Below, one piece after another: positions 53,821 through 62,855 of a DNA stretch of 64,000 bases. A program made the translations under genes and the position numbers. The notes beneath the pieces were generated by a model, which was not told the origin of the DNA, did not search any database, and saw only the letters and a list, made by a program, of their open reading frames with translations. Positions within the stretch are counted from its first letter, which is position 1, and every line of letters begins with the position of its first letter. The DNA comes from Streptomyces coffeae (lineage in GTDB: Bacteria; Actinomycetota; Actinomycetes; Streptomycetales; Streptomycetaceae), in contig NZ_JAERRF010000006.1 of NCBI RefSeq assembly GCF_016741875.1, forward strand, positions 186,001 through 250,000. The letters run 5' to 3'.

Positions 53821-55079
53821 CAACCTGGCGTGAGCTCCGTGGTTTTCCGCTCGCCATCCGCCTCCTGCTGATCAATCAGCTCGGTGTGAACACCGGCTTC
53901 TATCTGCTGATTCCCTATCTCGCCACCCATCTGGGCGAGGACCTGGGCATGTCCGCCGCCGTCGTCGGCATCGTCCTGGGCGTCCGCAACCTCAGCCAGC
54001 AGGGCCTGTTCATCATCGGCGGATCCGCTGCCGACCGGCTGGGCGCCCGCCGGGTCATCATCGCCGGATGCGCTCTGCGCACCGTGGGCTTCGCGCTGTT
54101 CTCGCTCGGCGACGGACTGCCCGTGCTGCTGGCCGCGTCCGTGCTCAGCGGTCTGGCCGGGGCACTGTTCAACCCGGCTGTACGGGCCTATCTCGCCCAG
54201 GAGGCGGGGGAGCGCAAACCCGAGGCGTTCGCCCTGTTCAATGTGTTCGCCACCACCGGCGCCCTGATCGGCCCGCTGCTGGGCAGCGCCCTGCTGCTGG
54301 TGGACTTCCGGGCCTCCGCGCTCACCGCCGCCGCGCTCTTCGCGGTCCTCACCGTCGCCCAGGCGCTGGTGCTGCCCGACCGCGAGGTGGCGCCCGCGAC
54401 CGGCGGTGTCCTCGCCGACTGGCGGGATGTGCTCGGCAACCGCGCCTTCGTGGCGTTCTCCCTCGCCATGGTCGGTATGTTCACCCTCGAGAACCAGCTG
54501 TACCTGCTGCTGCCCGCCGGGGCGCGCGAGGCCACCGGCTGGGACGGAGCGGCCGGACTGGTGTTCCTCGTCGGCACCCTCACCAACCTCGCCCTGCAAC
54601 TGCGCATCACCCGGGCGCTCAAGGAACGCGGCAGCCGCGGGCGGTGGATCGGCACCGGCCTCGCCCTCATGGCCCTCGCCTTCCTGCCACCCATGGCGGT
54701 TGCCGGGGCCACCCCGGACGGACCGGGGGACGCGGTGTTGTACGCGCTGCCCGTGCTGGCCGGGGCGCTGCTGCTGTACCTCGGGGTCATGGTGGCGCAG
54801 CCGTTCGTGATGGAGCTGATTCCCCGCTTCGGACGGCCGGAGCTGACCGGTACGTACTTCGGGCTCTTCTACATGGTCTCCGGAGTGGCCGCGGCCGTCG
54901 GCAACACCGTCGTCGGCTGGGCCATGGACACGGGGGACCAGGAAGGCCACGCCTGGCTGCCGTGGGTGTGCTGTGTGGTGTTCGGCCTCCTCTCCGCCGC
55001 CGGTGTCGGCTGGCTGCACCGCACCCGTGCGCTCCCGGCCCGCTCCGAGCCCGAGCCCGCACCGGCGGTGGCCGTATGA
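53817..55079 (+). CDS. MFS transporter, probable exporter of the operon product
   Basis: A 420-residue, 12-helix protein with ATG overlapping the epimerase stop. It starts LRGFPLAIRLLLINQLGVNTGFYLLIPYLATHL; motif A is GGSAADRLGARRVIIAGCALR. The Asn-rich first helix (INQLGVNTGFY) is typical of MdtH/MFS_1 drug exporters. Between the synthesis genes and a binding-protein-dependent importer, export is its most likely direction. Confidence 0.9.
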   Translation: MTTWRELRGFPLAIRLLLINQLGVNTGFYLLIPYLATHLGEDLGMSAAVVGIVLGVRNLSQQGLFIIGGSAADRLGARRVIIAGCALRTVGFALFSLGDGLPVLLAASVLSGLAGALFNPAVRAYLAQEAGERKPEAFALFNVFATTGALIGPLLGSALLLVDFRASALTAAALFAVLTVAQALVLPDREVAPATGGVLADWRDVLGNRAFVAFSLAMVGMFTLENQLYLLLPAGAREATGWDGAAGLVFLVGTLTNLALQLRITRALKERGSRGRWIGTGLALMALAFLPPMAVAGATPDGPGDAVLYALPVLAGALLLYLGVMVAQPFVMELIPRFGRPELTGTYFGLFYMVSGVAAAVGNTVVGWAMDTGDQEGHAWLPWVCCVVFGLLSAAGVGWLHRTRALPARSEPEPAPAVAV

Positions 55080-55864
55080 GCGCCACCCACGATCGCAATC
55101 TGCTCACCGACAGCCCCGAGCTCTACGAGGCCCGGTTCCCCGACCCTGAACGGATCGCCGGACGCTGGGCCGAGGACTGTCTGCGCCGGTACGGCGCGGG
55201 GCCGCGGGTCCTGGACATCGGCTGCGGCACCGGGCGCGACGCCGCGTATCTGCACACCGCCGGACGTGAGGTCACCGGGGCCGACCGGTCCGCCGCGATG
55301 CTCGACCACGCCCGACGGCACCACCCCGGACCCGTCTACCGCCACGCCGATCTGCGCTCCTTCGAGCTCGGTGACTTCGACGCCGTCGTGTGTCTGGACA
55401 GCTCCCTGCTGTACTGCCACACCAACGACGACCTCGACGGTTTCCTCGCTTCCTGCCGCAGCGCACTGACCCCCGGCGGGCTCCTGGTGGCCGAGATGCG
55501 CAATGGCGCCTACTTCCTGGGCCGTACCGATCTGCTGGACACCCCGGCCCATGCCGCCTTCCTATGGCGTGGCACCAGCCATCGCTCCACCACCACCCTC
55601 CGGATCGACCGGGCCGCGCAACTGCTCCGCCGTACCCGGGTGTGGACCACCGACGACGGGGCCGCGCCGGTCGAGCAGCGCTCCGCCTGGCGGCTGCTGT
55701 TCCCGCAGGAACTGCGCCACTTCCTGGCGGCGCACGGCTTCACCGTTCTCGCCCTGTACGACCTTCCCGGACCGCGCACCGAACCGCGGTGGCGGGCGGG
55801 CGACACCGTCGCCACCACGGCCGACGGCGACCGGCTGCATCTCATCGCCCGGCTCGACCCCTGA
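55076..55864 (+). CDS. Class I SAM-dependent methyltransferase
   Basis: A 262-residue protein with ATG overlapping the MFS stop. The SAM motif is VLDIGCGTGRDAAYLH, then VTGADRSAAMLDHARRHH and DAVVCLDSSLLYCHTNDDLDGFLASCRSALTPGGLLVAEMR. It belongs to the large class I group with small-molecule targets. It could N- or O-methylate the chelator, or the MFS/methyltransferase pair could protect the producer; synthesis is more likely from operon position. Confidence 0.87.
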   Translation: MSATHDRNLLTDSPELYEARFPDPERIAGRWAEDCLRRYGAGPRVLDIGCGTGRDAAYLHTAGREVTGADRSAAMLDHARRHHPGPVYRHADLRSFELGDFDAVVCLDSSLLYCHTNDDLDGFLASCRSALTPGGLLVAEMRNGAYFLGRTDLLDTPAHAAFLWRGTSHRSTTTLRIDRAAQLLRRTRVWTTDDGAAPVEQRSAWRLLFPQELRHFLAAHGFTVLALYDLPGPRTEPRWRAGDTVATTADGDRLHLIARLDP

Positions 55865-55918
55865 CGGCTCCCCACCCTCCTCGCCACCACTCCGCTCCCA
55901 CCGCAAAGGACTTCCGTC

Positions 55919-57493
55919 ATGCCCCATGACCCCGCTCCGCACCACCTCCACCGCCGCGGTGTGCTCACCGCGGCCACCGGACTGGCGGCCGGACTCGGCG
56001 CCCTCGCCCTCACCGGCTGCTCCTCCGGCCCGGGCGGTGCGAAGGGCGATGGCCCCCCGCGGCGCGGCGGACGGCTGCGCGCCGCGTTCGCCGGTGGCGG
56101 CGCCGGTGAAACTCTCGATCCACACCTGGGCAATCTGTTCGCCGATGCCGCTCGCGCCAAGGCGCTCTTCGACAAGCTGGCCGACTACGGCGCCGATCTG
56201 ACCGCCCGGCCACGGCTGGCCTCGGCATGGGAGTCCAACGCGAGCCTCGACCGCTGGAAGGTCACCCTCAGAGAGGCCACCTTCCACAACGGAAAGCCGG
56301 TGACCGCCGATGACGTCCTCTACAGCTACCGCCGTATCGCCGACCCCGAGCGGGCGTTCCGCGCCAAGGCGTCCCTCGAACCCATCGACCTCAAGGCCAG
56401 CCGCGCCGTGGGCAAGCGCACTGTCGAGTTCGTACTCAAGCGCCCCACCGCCGAATTCCCCCATGTGCTGGCCGCGTTCGGCGCGTACATCGTCCCCGAC
56501 GGCGCCGAGGAGTTCGACCGCAAGCCGGTGGGCAGCGGGCCCTTCCGGCTCGTCTCCTTCGCCCCCGGCCGCTCCACCGTACTGCGGCGTTACGAGGACT
56601 ACTGGGACGGCGCCCCCTACCTCGACGAGCTGGAGTTCACGGTCGCCAACGAGGAGGCGGCACGGGTCAACGCCCTGATCGGCGGCCAGGTCGAGTACGC
56701 CCATGAGCTCAATCCGACCACCGCCCGCGCCCACGAGGGCAAGGGCCAGATCGAGATCGTCCGGCTGCGCAACAGCGCCATGCAGGCGTTCGCCATGAAG
56801 ACGGACCGGCCGCCGTTCGACGACAAGCGGATCCGTGAGGCGTTCTTCCTCATCGCCGACCGCAAGGAGCTGATCAACGGAGCCCTGTCCGGCGCGGGCG
56901 ATGTCGGCAACGATCTGTTCGGCAAGGGGTACGCCTACTACGCCACCGGTCTGCCGCAGCGCGAACAGGACCTGGACCGGGCGCGCTCCCTGCTGCGGCG
57001 GGCGGGTGCCGACGGGCTGAAGGTCACCCTCGACACCTCCACCGTCGCCGCCGGATTCACCGAGGCCGCCGGGATCTTCCGCGACCAGGCCGCCAAGGCC
57101 GGGGTGACCGTCAAGGTCCGGACGGGCAGCAAGGACTCCTACTGGAACGACATCCTCGACTCCGGAACGCTGTGTTGCTACCGCTCCGGCGCCATGCCCA
57201 TCGAATCCCATATCTCCCAGCGGCTGCTCACCGACTCCACCACCAATGCCACCGCCTGGCGGCACAAGGACTTCGACGCCCTGTACCGGCAGGCGCAGTC
57301 CACGCGGGACGCCAAGGACCGCGCCGGGGTGTACGCGCGGATGCAGCGCCGCCTCTACGCCGAAGGGGGCTTCCTGGTCTGGGGGTTCGCCGACTGGATC
57401 ATCGGCACCGCCCGCACCGTTCGGGGGGTCGAGAGCACCGCCCCGGCCAACACCCTCGACTGGGCCCGCTTCGACAAGGTCTGGCTGGCGTGA
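55919..57493 (+). CDS. ABC importer substrate-binding lipoprotein (Opp/Nik-type)
   Basis: A 524-residue SBP_bac_5 family protein with ATG at 55919 after AAAGGAC. The N-terminus (HRRGVLTAATGLAAGLGALALTGC) has a twin-arginine-like n-region and a lipobox, so it is an outer-face lipoprotein. Family segments include GETLDPHLGN, WKVTLREATFHNGKPVTADDVLYSYRRI, PVGSGPFRLV and RIREAFFLIADRKELINGA. Family-5 proteins bind peptides, nickel or metal-metallophore complexes. Next to chelator synthesis genes it probably captures the loaded chelator. Confidence 0.92.
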   Translation: MPHDPAPHHLHRRGVLTAATGLAAGLGALALTGCSSGPGGAKGDGPPRRGGRLRAAFAGGGAGETLDPHLGNLFADAARAKALFDKLADYGADLTARPRLASAWESNASLDRWKVTLREATFHNGKPVTADDVLYSYRRIADPERAFRAKASLEPIDLKASRAVGKRTVEFVLKRPTAEFPHVLAAFGAYIVPDGAEEFDRKPVGSGPFRLVSFAPGRSTVLRRYEDYWDGAPYLDELEFTVANEEAARVNALIGGQVEYAHELNPTTARAHEGKGQIEIVRLRNSAMQAFAMKTDRPPFDDKRIREAFFLIADRKELINGALSGAGDVGNDLFGKGYAYYATGLPQREQDLDRARSLLRRAGADGLKVTLDTSTVAAGFTEAAGIFRDQAAKAGVTVKVRTGSKDSYWNDILDSGTLCCYRSGAMPIESHISQRLLTDSTTNATAWRHKDFDALYRQAQSTRDAKDRAGVYARMQRRLYAEGGFLVWGFADWIIGTARTVRGVESTAPANTLDWARFDKVWLA

Positions 57494-58443
57494 GCGGACT
57501 GCGTTCCTGGCTCGCCCGGCGGCTGCTGGTCGGCGTGGCACAGACGGTGGCCGTGGTGCTGCTGGTGTTCGCGCTCACCGAGGCGCTGCCGGGCGACGCC
57601 GCCGTGGCCCTCGCCGGTGACCAGCCGGATCCGGCGCGGATCGCCGCCATCCGCGAAGCCATGGAGCTGGACCGGCCCGCCGGTGCGCGACTGCTGGACT
57701 GGGCCACCGGACTGCTCCACGGTGACCTCGGCACCTCGCTGGTCTCCGGACGCCCCGTCAGCACCTATGTGGCCGACGGCTTCGAGCCCACCCTGCTGCT
57801 CGCCGCGCTCACCCTGCTCCTCCTGGTCCCGGCCGGGGTCGGGCTCGGTGTGCTCGCCGCCAGCTATGAGGGGCGGTGGCCCGACCGGGTCATCAGCTCC
57901 GTGACGCTCGGTGTGTACGCGGTGCCCGAATTCGCCCTGGGCACCTTGCTGGTGACGGTATTCGCGCTGCGGCTGGAATGGTTTCCGCCCACCGCCGTCG
58001 GCTACGGCACCGATCTGCTCGGCCACCCCGCCGCGCTGGTGCTGCCCGTCCTCGTCCTGCTGTCCCGGCCGGTGTGTTCGCTGTCCCGGCTGGTGCGCGC
58101 GGGCATGATCGACGCGCTGGCCTCGCCGTACACCGCCCAGGCCCGCCGCTACGGTGTCTCCGGTGTCCGGGTCGTCTACGCCCACGCCCTCCCCAATGCG
58201 GTGGCTCCGGCCGCCCAGCAACTCGCCCGCACGGTCGACTGGCTGCTGTGCGGTGTGATCGTCGTGGAGGCCCTTTTTGTGATTCCCGGACTCGGCACGG
58301 TGCTGATGAACGCGGTCGCCGAACGTGATGTGCCCGTGGTGCAAGGACTCGCCGTGGTCTTCGGACTGCTCACCGTCGTCCTCAACCTCGGTGCCGATCT
58401 GGTCGCCCACCGGCTGGCGCCCCGGGCGGAGGTGGCGGCGTGA
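57490..58443 (+). CDS. ABC importer permease (DppB/NikB-like)
   Basis: A 317-residue protein with GTG overlapping the binding-protein stop. It starts LRSWLARRLLVGVAQTVAVVLLVFALTEALPGDAA, the characteristic N-terminus of OppB-type permeases, and has the EAA-like loop around YTAQARRYGVSGVRVVYAHALPNAVAPAAQQ. About six transmembrane helices. First of two permease subunits. Confidence 0.93.
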   Translation: MSGLRSWLARRLLVGVAQTVAVVLLVFALTEALPGDAAVALAGDQPDPARIAAIREAMELDRPAGARLLDWATGLLHGDLGTSLVSGRPVSTYVADGFEPTLLLAALTLLLLVPAGVGLGVLAASYEGRWPDRVISSVTLGVYAVPEFALGTLLVTVFALRLEWFPPTAVGYGTDLLGHPAALVLPVLVLLSRPVCSLSRLVRAGMIDALASPYTAQARRYGVSGVRVVYAHALPNAVAPAAQQLARTVDWLLCGVIVVEALFVIPGLGTVLMNAVAERDVPVVQGLAVVFGLLTVVLNLGADLVAHRLAPRAEVAA

Positions 58444-59261
58444 GCGCATATCTCCATCCGCGCCGGGGGCGGGTGGCTCTCGCCCTCCTGATCGTGGCGG
58501 TGCCGCTGGCCTTGGCGCTGCTGGGACCGCTGTTCGCCGGGGAACCCGGCCCCCGGGCCACCTCGTTCACGTTCGGCGACGGCCACTGGCTCGGCACCGA
58601 CTTCGTCGGCCGGGACGTCTGGCGGCAGACCCTGCTCGGCGGGCGGTCGGTGGTGATCAGCGCGCTCGCCGCCACCGCCCTCGCGTATCTGGTGGCGCTG
58701 CCGGTCGGGCTCACCGCCGCCCTCACCCACCGGCGGTGGCTGGAGGAGACGCTGATGCGCCCGTTGGACGTACTGCTCGCCGTGCCGTCGCTGCTGCTGA
58801 TCCTGCTGGTGGCCACCGTCCTCGAACCGGGTGTGCTCGGCCTGGCGTTGCTGGTCGCGCTCGTCAACGTCCCGGACGCGGCCCGGATCGTCCGCGCCGC
58901 CGCGGCCGAGGCCGCCGCGCGCCCGGCCGTGGAGGCGCTACGGATGCAGGGCGAAAGCTGGTGGCGGATCGGGGTGGGCTATGTCGGCCGTTCGATGCTG
59001 CGTACCCTCGCCGCCGACGCCGGTGTCCGGCTCACCGGAGTGCTCTATCTCGTGTCCACCGCCGCCTTCCTGGGCATCGGTGTGACGCCGGACGCCGCCG
59101 ACTGGGCCGTGATGGTGGACCGCAACCGCACCGGTCTGTGGGTGCAGCCATGGGCCGTCGTGGTGCCCGCGCTGCTGATCGTGGCCCTCACCATGGGCGG
59201 AAATCTGCTGGTCGACGCCGGCTTGCGGAAACAGAACACACCGAGGAGGAAGCGGATATGA
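58440..59261 (+). CDS. ABC importer permease (DppC/NikC-like)
   Basis: A 273-residue protein with GTG overlapping the previous stop. The segment FGDGHWLGTDFVGRDVWRQTLLGGRSVVISALAAT is the OppC-type hallmark, and EALRMQGESWWRIGVGYVGRSMLRTLAADAG is the ATPase-contact loop. About six helices. It pairs with the permease upstream. Confidence 0.93.
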   Translation: MSAYLHPRRGRVALALLIVAVPLALALLGPLFAGEPGPRATSFTFGDGHWLGTDFVGRDVWRQTLLGGRSVVISALAATALAYLVALPVGLTAALTHRRWLEETLMRPLDVLLAVPSLLLILLVATVLEPGVLGLALLVALVNVPDAARIVRAAAAEAAARPAVEALRMQGESWWRIGVGYVGRSMLRTLAADAGVRLTGVLYLVSTAAFLGIGVTPDAADWAVMVDRNRTGLWVQPWAVVVPALLIVALTMGGNLLVDAGLRKQNTPRRKRI

Positions 59262-60922
59262 ACGCGGTCGCGGCCGTGGCCGAGATCAGGGATCTGCGGG
59301 TCGAGGTCGACGGCCGTGTCCTGGTGGACGGGGTCGGACTGCGGGCGCTGCCCGGGAAGGTGACCGCGCTGGTGGGGCCGTCCGGCAGCGGTAAGACCAC
59401 GACCGGTCTGGTGCTGCTGGGCGAGTATCCGGAAGGGGCCCGTGTCACCGGCCATGTCACAGTGGCCGATGGCCCGGTCGGCTATGTGCCCCAGCACCCG
59501 GCCGCGGTACTCAACCCCACTCGGCGGGTCGGCGCCCTGCTGCACGACATCGCGCGGCGCCAGGTGCGTGCACTGCCGCGCGCCGAGCGGCGTACGGAGG
59601 CGCGACGGCGGGTCCTCGCCGCTCTCGCCCAGGCCCAACTTCCCTGTGGGCAGGAGGTGTTGCGCCGGTATCCGCATCAGCTGTCGGGCGGTCAGCAGCA
59701 GCGGGTGGTACTGGCCCAGGCTCTGCTGCTCGGCGCCCGGGTGGTGGTGGCGGACGAGCCCACCACCGGACAGGACGCGCTCACCAAACGCCGGATCGTG
59801 GAGCGGCTGACCGCCGTCGCGGCGCAGGGTATCGCCGTGGTGCTGCTCAGCCATGACCTGGACGTCGTGCGGGCGCTCGCGGACGAGGTGGTGGTGATGC
59901 GGGACGGGCGGGTGGTGGAGTCGGGCCCGGCCGGACGGGTCTGGCGCGATCCGGAGCACACCTGGACCCGGCAACTCCTGGCGGCGCACCGCGCGTTCTC
60001 CATACGGCCCGCTCCCGAAGCGGCCACTCCCGCGCGGCCCGCCCCCGATGAGCCCGCCCCCGATGAGGCAGCGTCCGATGAGCCCGCCCCCGTTCTCGAA
60101 GTGCGCGGGCTGACCGCCCGCTACGGCCGGGTCCCCGTGCTCCGCGCGGACGCCCTCGCCGTCCGGCCCGGCACGGGTCTGGCCGTGGTCGGCCGCTCGG
60201 GCAGCGGCAAGACCACCCTCGCGCGCTGTCTGGCCGGACTCCACCGCGACCACGACGGCGAGGTGCTGCTCGACGGCACGCCCCTGCCGCGCGGGCTGCG
60301 CTCGCGCAGCCGGGAGCAGACCGCCGCCGTGCAATATGTCTTCCAGGACGCACGGGCCGCCTTCGACGAACACCGGCCGGTGCTGGACCAGGTGGCGCGC
60401 ACCGCCGTACGGCTGCGAGGGGCGGACCCGGCGGCGGCGCGTACCGAGGCCGAGACCACGCTGAACCGACTCGGACTCGGAGCCGAGACGGTGCGCCGGC
60501 GCCCGGCCCGGCTCTCCGGCGGTGAACTCCAGCGTGCCGCACTCGCCCGGGCCCTTCTCGCCCACCCCCGGGTGCTGGTGTGCGACGAGATCACCTCCGG
60601 TCTCGACGCACTGACCCGCCGGGGCATCCTCGATCTCCTCACCGGTCTGCTGCGCGACCGCGGCGATCTGGCCCTGGTCCTGGTCACCCACGATCTGGAC
60701 ACCGCGGCCCTGGCGGCCCGGATCGCCGTGCTGGACGACGGTGAGATCGTGGAACGGGGCCCGGCCGAACGGATCCTGAGCGCGCCGCGCCACCCGTTCA
60801 CAGCCTCGCTGCTGGAGGCGTCGTCGTGGCGGGAGGCCGCCCGGCGTCCGCCCCGCTCGACCTCCAGTGCCCGGCCAGCACGGCCAGCAGCGCGAGGAGC
60901 GAGACGGCGAGGAAGCCGATGA
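59258..60922 (+). CDS. Fused double ABC ATPase of the Opp/Nik-type importer
   Basis: A 554-residue protein with ATG overlapping the permease stop. It has two complete nucleotide-binding domains: first VGPSGSGKTTTG, LSGGQQQRVVLAQ, VVVADEPTTGQD; second VGRSGSGKTTLARC, LSGGELQRAALARA, VLVCDEITSGLD. They are joined by an acidic linker with repeated PAPDEPAPDEAASDEPAP units. Fusion of OppD- and OppF-type subunits into one chain is known in actinobacteria. The last ~35 residues are Arg/Ser/Pro-rich without domain character. Confidence 0.94.
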   Translation: MNAVAAVAEIRDLRVEVDGRVLVDGVGLRALPGKVTALVGPSGSGKTTTGLVLLGEYPEGARVTGHVTVADGPVGYVPQHPAAVLNPTRRVGALLHDIARRQVRALPRAERRTEARRRVLAALAQAQLPCGQEVLRRYPHQLSGGQQQRVVLAQALLLGARVVVADEPTTGQDALTKRRIVERLTAVAAQGIAVVLLSHDLDVVRALADEVVVMRDGRVVESGPAGRVWRDPEHTWTRQLLAAHRAFSIRPAPEAATPARPAPDEPAPDEAASDEPAPVLEVRGLTARYGRVPVLRADALAVRPGTGLAVVGRSGSGKTTLARCLAGLHRDHDGEVLLDGTPLPRGLRSRSREQTAAVQYVFQDARAAFDEHRPVLDQVARTAVRLRGADPAAARTEAETTLNRLGLGAETVRRRPARLSGGELQRAALARALLAHPRVLVCDEITSGLDALTRRGILDLLTGLLRDRGDLALVLVTHDLDTAALAARIAVLDDGEIVERGPAERILSAPRHPFTASLLEASSWREAARRPPRSTSSARPARPAARGARRRGSR

Positions 60923-60944
60923 CCAGTTTCCATGTGATCCGCAT
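60798..60944 (-). CDS. Possible 48-residue single-span membrane protein, antisense to the ATPase tail
   Basis: On the minus strand an ATG at 60944 opens MRITWKLVIGFLAVSLLALL and continues through a hydrophobic helix to GHWRSSGADAGRPP, ending at 60798. A positively charged start followed by one transmembrane helix is protein-like. It overlaps the low-complexity 3' end of the ABC ATPase gene. No RBS is obvious. It could be a chance frame; reported because its hydrophobic pattern is better than expected. Confidence 0.25.
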   Translation of the reverse strand: MRITWKLVIGFLAVSLLALLAVLAGHWRSSGADAGRPPATTTPPAARL

Positions 60945-60995
60945 GGCGGTCACCGTAGGACCGGGCCCCGGGGACCCGTCCCGGACGGCGGGAGG

Positions 60996-61412
60996 CTACT
61001 CGGGCACCGGAGCGGCCACCGGAGCGGTGAACCCGTCCGCGCGGATGTGGGCCATGGGGTTTCCAGCCACCCGGTACCGTCCGTTCGGCACCTCGCGGGA
61101 CCAGGTGACATGGACGGTCAGCGGGCCCGCCCATTCGTAGCGGTTCTTCTCCGCGTGGCGCAGCAGGCTGTCGGTGAGCACCTGTCCCACCGTGCAGCCG
61201 CGCCGGGTCAGCTCCCCGTACACACGCTCCGCCAGTTCGACGTCATAGGCGTTGGGGACCACCACCCGCTCCGGTCCGCAGACCACGGCGTGGTCGTCGC
61301 ACTCCCGTCGCAGCGCTTCGACGAGTTCCACGGGCTCGCTCCGGAACATCCTGGTGAGCAGTCCTTCTTGCCAGCGTTCTATCGCTCGTTCCCATCGGCT
61401 CAGCGTCTCCAT
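60996..61412 (-). CDS. Stand-alone DUF3662 (FhaA N-terminal-like) protein
   Basis: A 138-residue protein: WERAIERWQEGLLTRMFRSEPVELVEALRRECDDHAVVCGPERVVVPNAYDVELAERVYGELTR resembles the N-terminal DUF3662 domain of FhaA, the forkhead-associated protein of the actinobacterial division and cell-wall locus. The usual C-terminal FHA domain is absent: after LTVHVTWSREVPNGRYRVAGNP the chain ends. The role is unknown; it may be a regulator that competes with or mimics FhaA. Confidence 0.8.
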   Translation of the reverse strand: METLSRWERAIERWQEGLLTRMFRSEPVELVEALRRECDDHAVVCGPERVVVPNAYDVELAERVYGELTRRGCTVGQVLTDSLLRHAEKNRYEWAGPLTVHVTWSREVPNGRYRVAGNPMAHIRADGFTAPVAAPVPE

Positions 61413-61559
61413 GACGGACCGGGTTCCCGGAAAGGATCACCTCATTCCCGGTGGGTCGGGGACACGGGGTCGGGGACACGGACGCCAGGACACCGGTGTT
61501 GGTCCACGGCTGCGGGGGCGCGGGCCGGATGACCTGCGCCCACGCTGTCCCGACCGGCG

Positions 61560-62696
61560 TCAGCCGCGGAGCGGACCGAAGAAGACCCGCAGGTCCGCGG
61601 CGACACTGCCGGGCAGCTCCATGGCCACGAAGTGGTGGCTGCCCGGGTTGCCCTCCGGCCAGTGGGCGATGGTGTTGTGGCGCTCGGCGAGCCGGCGGAT
61701 TCCGGGCGGGCCGTTGTAGACACCGGTCGGGACGGCCTTCTGGCCCTCCGGCCAGGCGAACTCGGTGGACTCGTACATGGGCCACGAGGAGGAGCCGAAG
61801 GTGTCGGTGAGCCAGTAGAGGGTGAGATTGGTCAGCAGCAGATCGCGGTCGAGGATCTCCTCCGGCAGCTTGTCCGCCATGCTGAATTCGTTGAACTTCT
61901 GCGCCATCCAGGCCAGCGCTCCGACCGGGGAGTCGTGCCAGGCGTAGGCGAAGGTCTGCGGTGCGGCGCGCAGCAGGGCGTGGTGGTCCACCCCGGACAT
62001 CCAGTCCTGGTTCTGCATGAAGGCGAAGGCGGCTCGCTCGTCCTCGTTCATGTCCGGGATATCGGCCTCGGTGGGAAAGCCGAGACCGCTGATCACATAC
62101 ACACCGACCACCTGGTCCGGGGCGGCCTTGGCCACCTCGGGAGCGACATACGCCCCGAGGTCACCGCCCTGGACGCCGTAGCGCTCGTAGCCGAGGCGGC
62201 GCATCAGATCGGCCCACAGGCCCCCCACCCGGGCGACATTCCAGCCGGTGGTGGGCGGCGGGGCGGAGAAGCCGAAGCCGGGCACCGACGGGACCACCAC
62301 ATGGAACGCCTGGGCGGGGTCGCCGCCGTGGGCGCGCGGGTCGGTGAGATGGCCGATGAGATCGAGGAACTCCACGAAGGAGTTGGGCCAGCCGTGCGTC
62401 AGGATGAGCGGCAGGGCGTCCGGCTCGGGGGAGCGGACATGCAGGAAGTGGATATCCAGACCGTCGATCTCGGTCAAGAACTGCGGGAACTCATTCATCC
62501 GCGCCTCGGCACGGCGCCAGTCGAAGCCGGTGCGCCAGTAGTCGGCCAGGTTCTTGAGATACGCCGGGGGAACGCCCCGGCTCCAGCCCTCACCGGGCAG
62601 CTGCCGGGGCCGGCGGGCACGGGCCAGGCGGTCGTTGAGATCGTCCAGGTCGGCCTGGGGGATGTCGATGCGGAAGGGGCGGATCTCGGCGCTCAT
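61560..62696 (-). CDS. Epoxide hydrolase family alpha/beta hydrolase
   Basis: A 378-residue protein with the EHN lid at residues 1-110 ([25 protein letters not shown]) and the hydrolase core: [21 protein letters not shown] (oxyanion hole HGWP), [17 protein letters not shown] with nucleophile Asp, and C-terminal [11 protein letters not shown] with the catalytic His. It is divergent from the TetR regulator at 62855, with palindromic operator-like sites in the 158-bp space between them, so the pair may be a detoxification module. Confidence 0.93.
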   Translation of the reverse strand: MSAEIRPFRIDIPQADLDDLNDRLARARRPRQLPGEGWSRGVPPAYLKNLADYWRTGFDWRRAEARMNEFPQFLTEIDGLDIHFLHVRSPEPDALPLILTHGWPNSFVEFLDLIGHLTDPRAHGGDPAQAFHVVVPSVPGFGFSAPPPTTGWNVARVGGLWADLMRRLGYERYGVQGGDLGAYVAPEVAKAAPDQVVGVYVISGLGFPTEADIPDMNEDERAAFAFMQNQDWMSGVDHHALLRAAPQTFAYAWHDSPVGALAWMAQKFNEFSMADKLPEEILDRDLLLTNLTLYWLTDTFGSSSWPMYESTEFAWPEGQKAVPTGVYNGPPGIRRLAERHNTIAHWPEGNPGSHHFVAMELPGSVAADLRVFFGPLRG

Positions 62697-62814
62697 CTCG
62701 GCGTCCTCTGCTGGGAGTTCCTGGGCGTTCGTCGTGCGATGTGCAGAACGGTAGAGGCCATATAGGCCAGAACATGTCCTCTATCGGCCATCGGCCCACT
62801 CCGGTTTCACCAGC

Positions 62815-62855
62815 TGAGTAGACACTGTCTACTCAGCCCTGGTAGACAGTGTCTA
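62815..62855. promoter_or_regulatory. Two palindromic operators for the TetR regulator
   Basis: Site 1 at 62815-62835: arms TGAGTAGACA and TGTCTACTCA around one base, a perfect 21-bp dyad. Site 2 at 62843-62855: TAGACAGTGTCTA, a perfect 13-bp dyad with the same TAGACA/TGTCTA core, 8 bp further on. Site 2 ends on the A of the proposed regulator start codon, so binding would block both the divergent promoters and initiation of the regulator. Confidence 0.8.
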
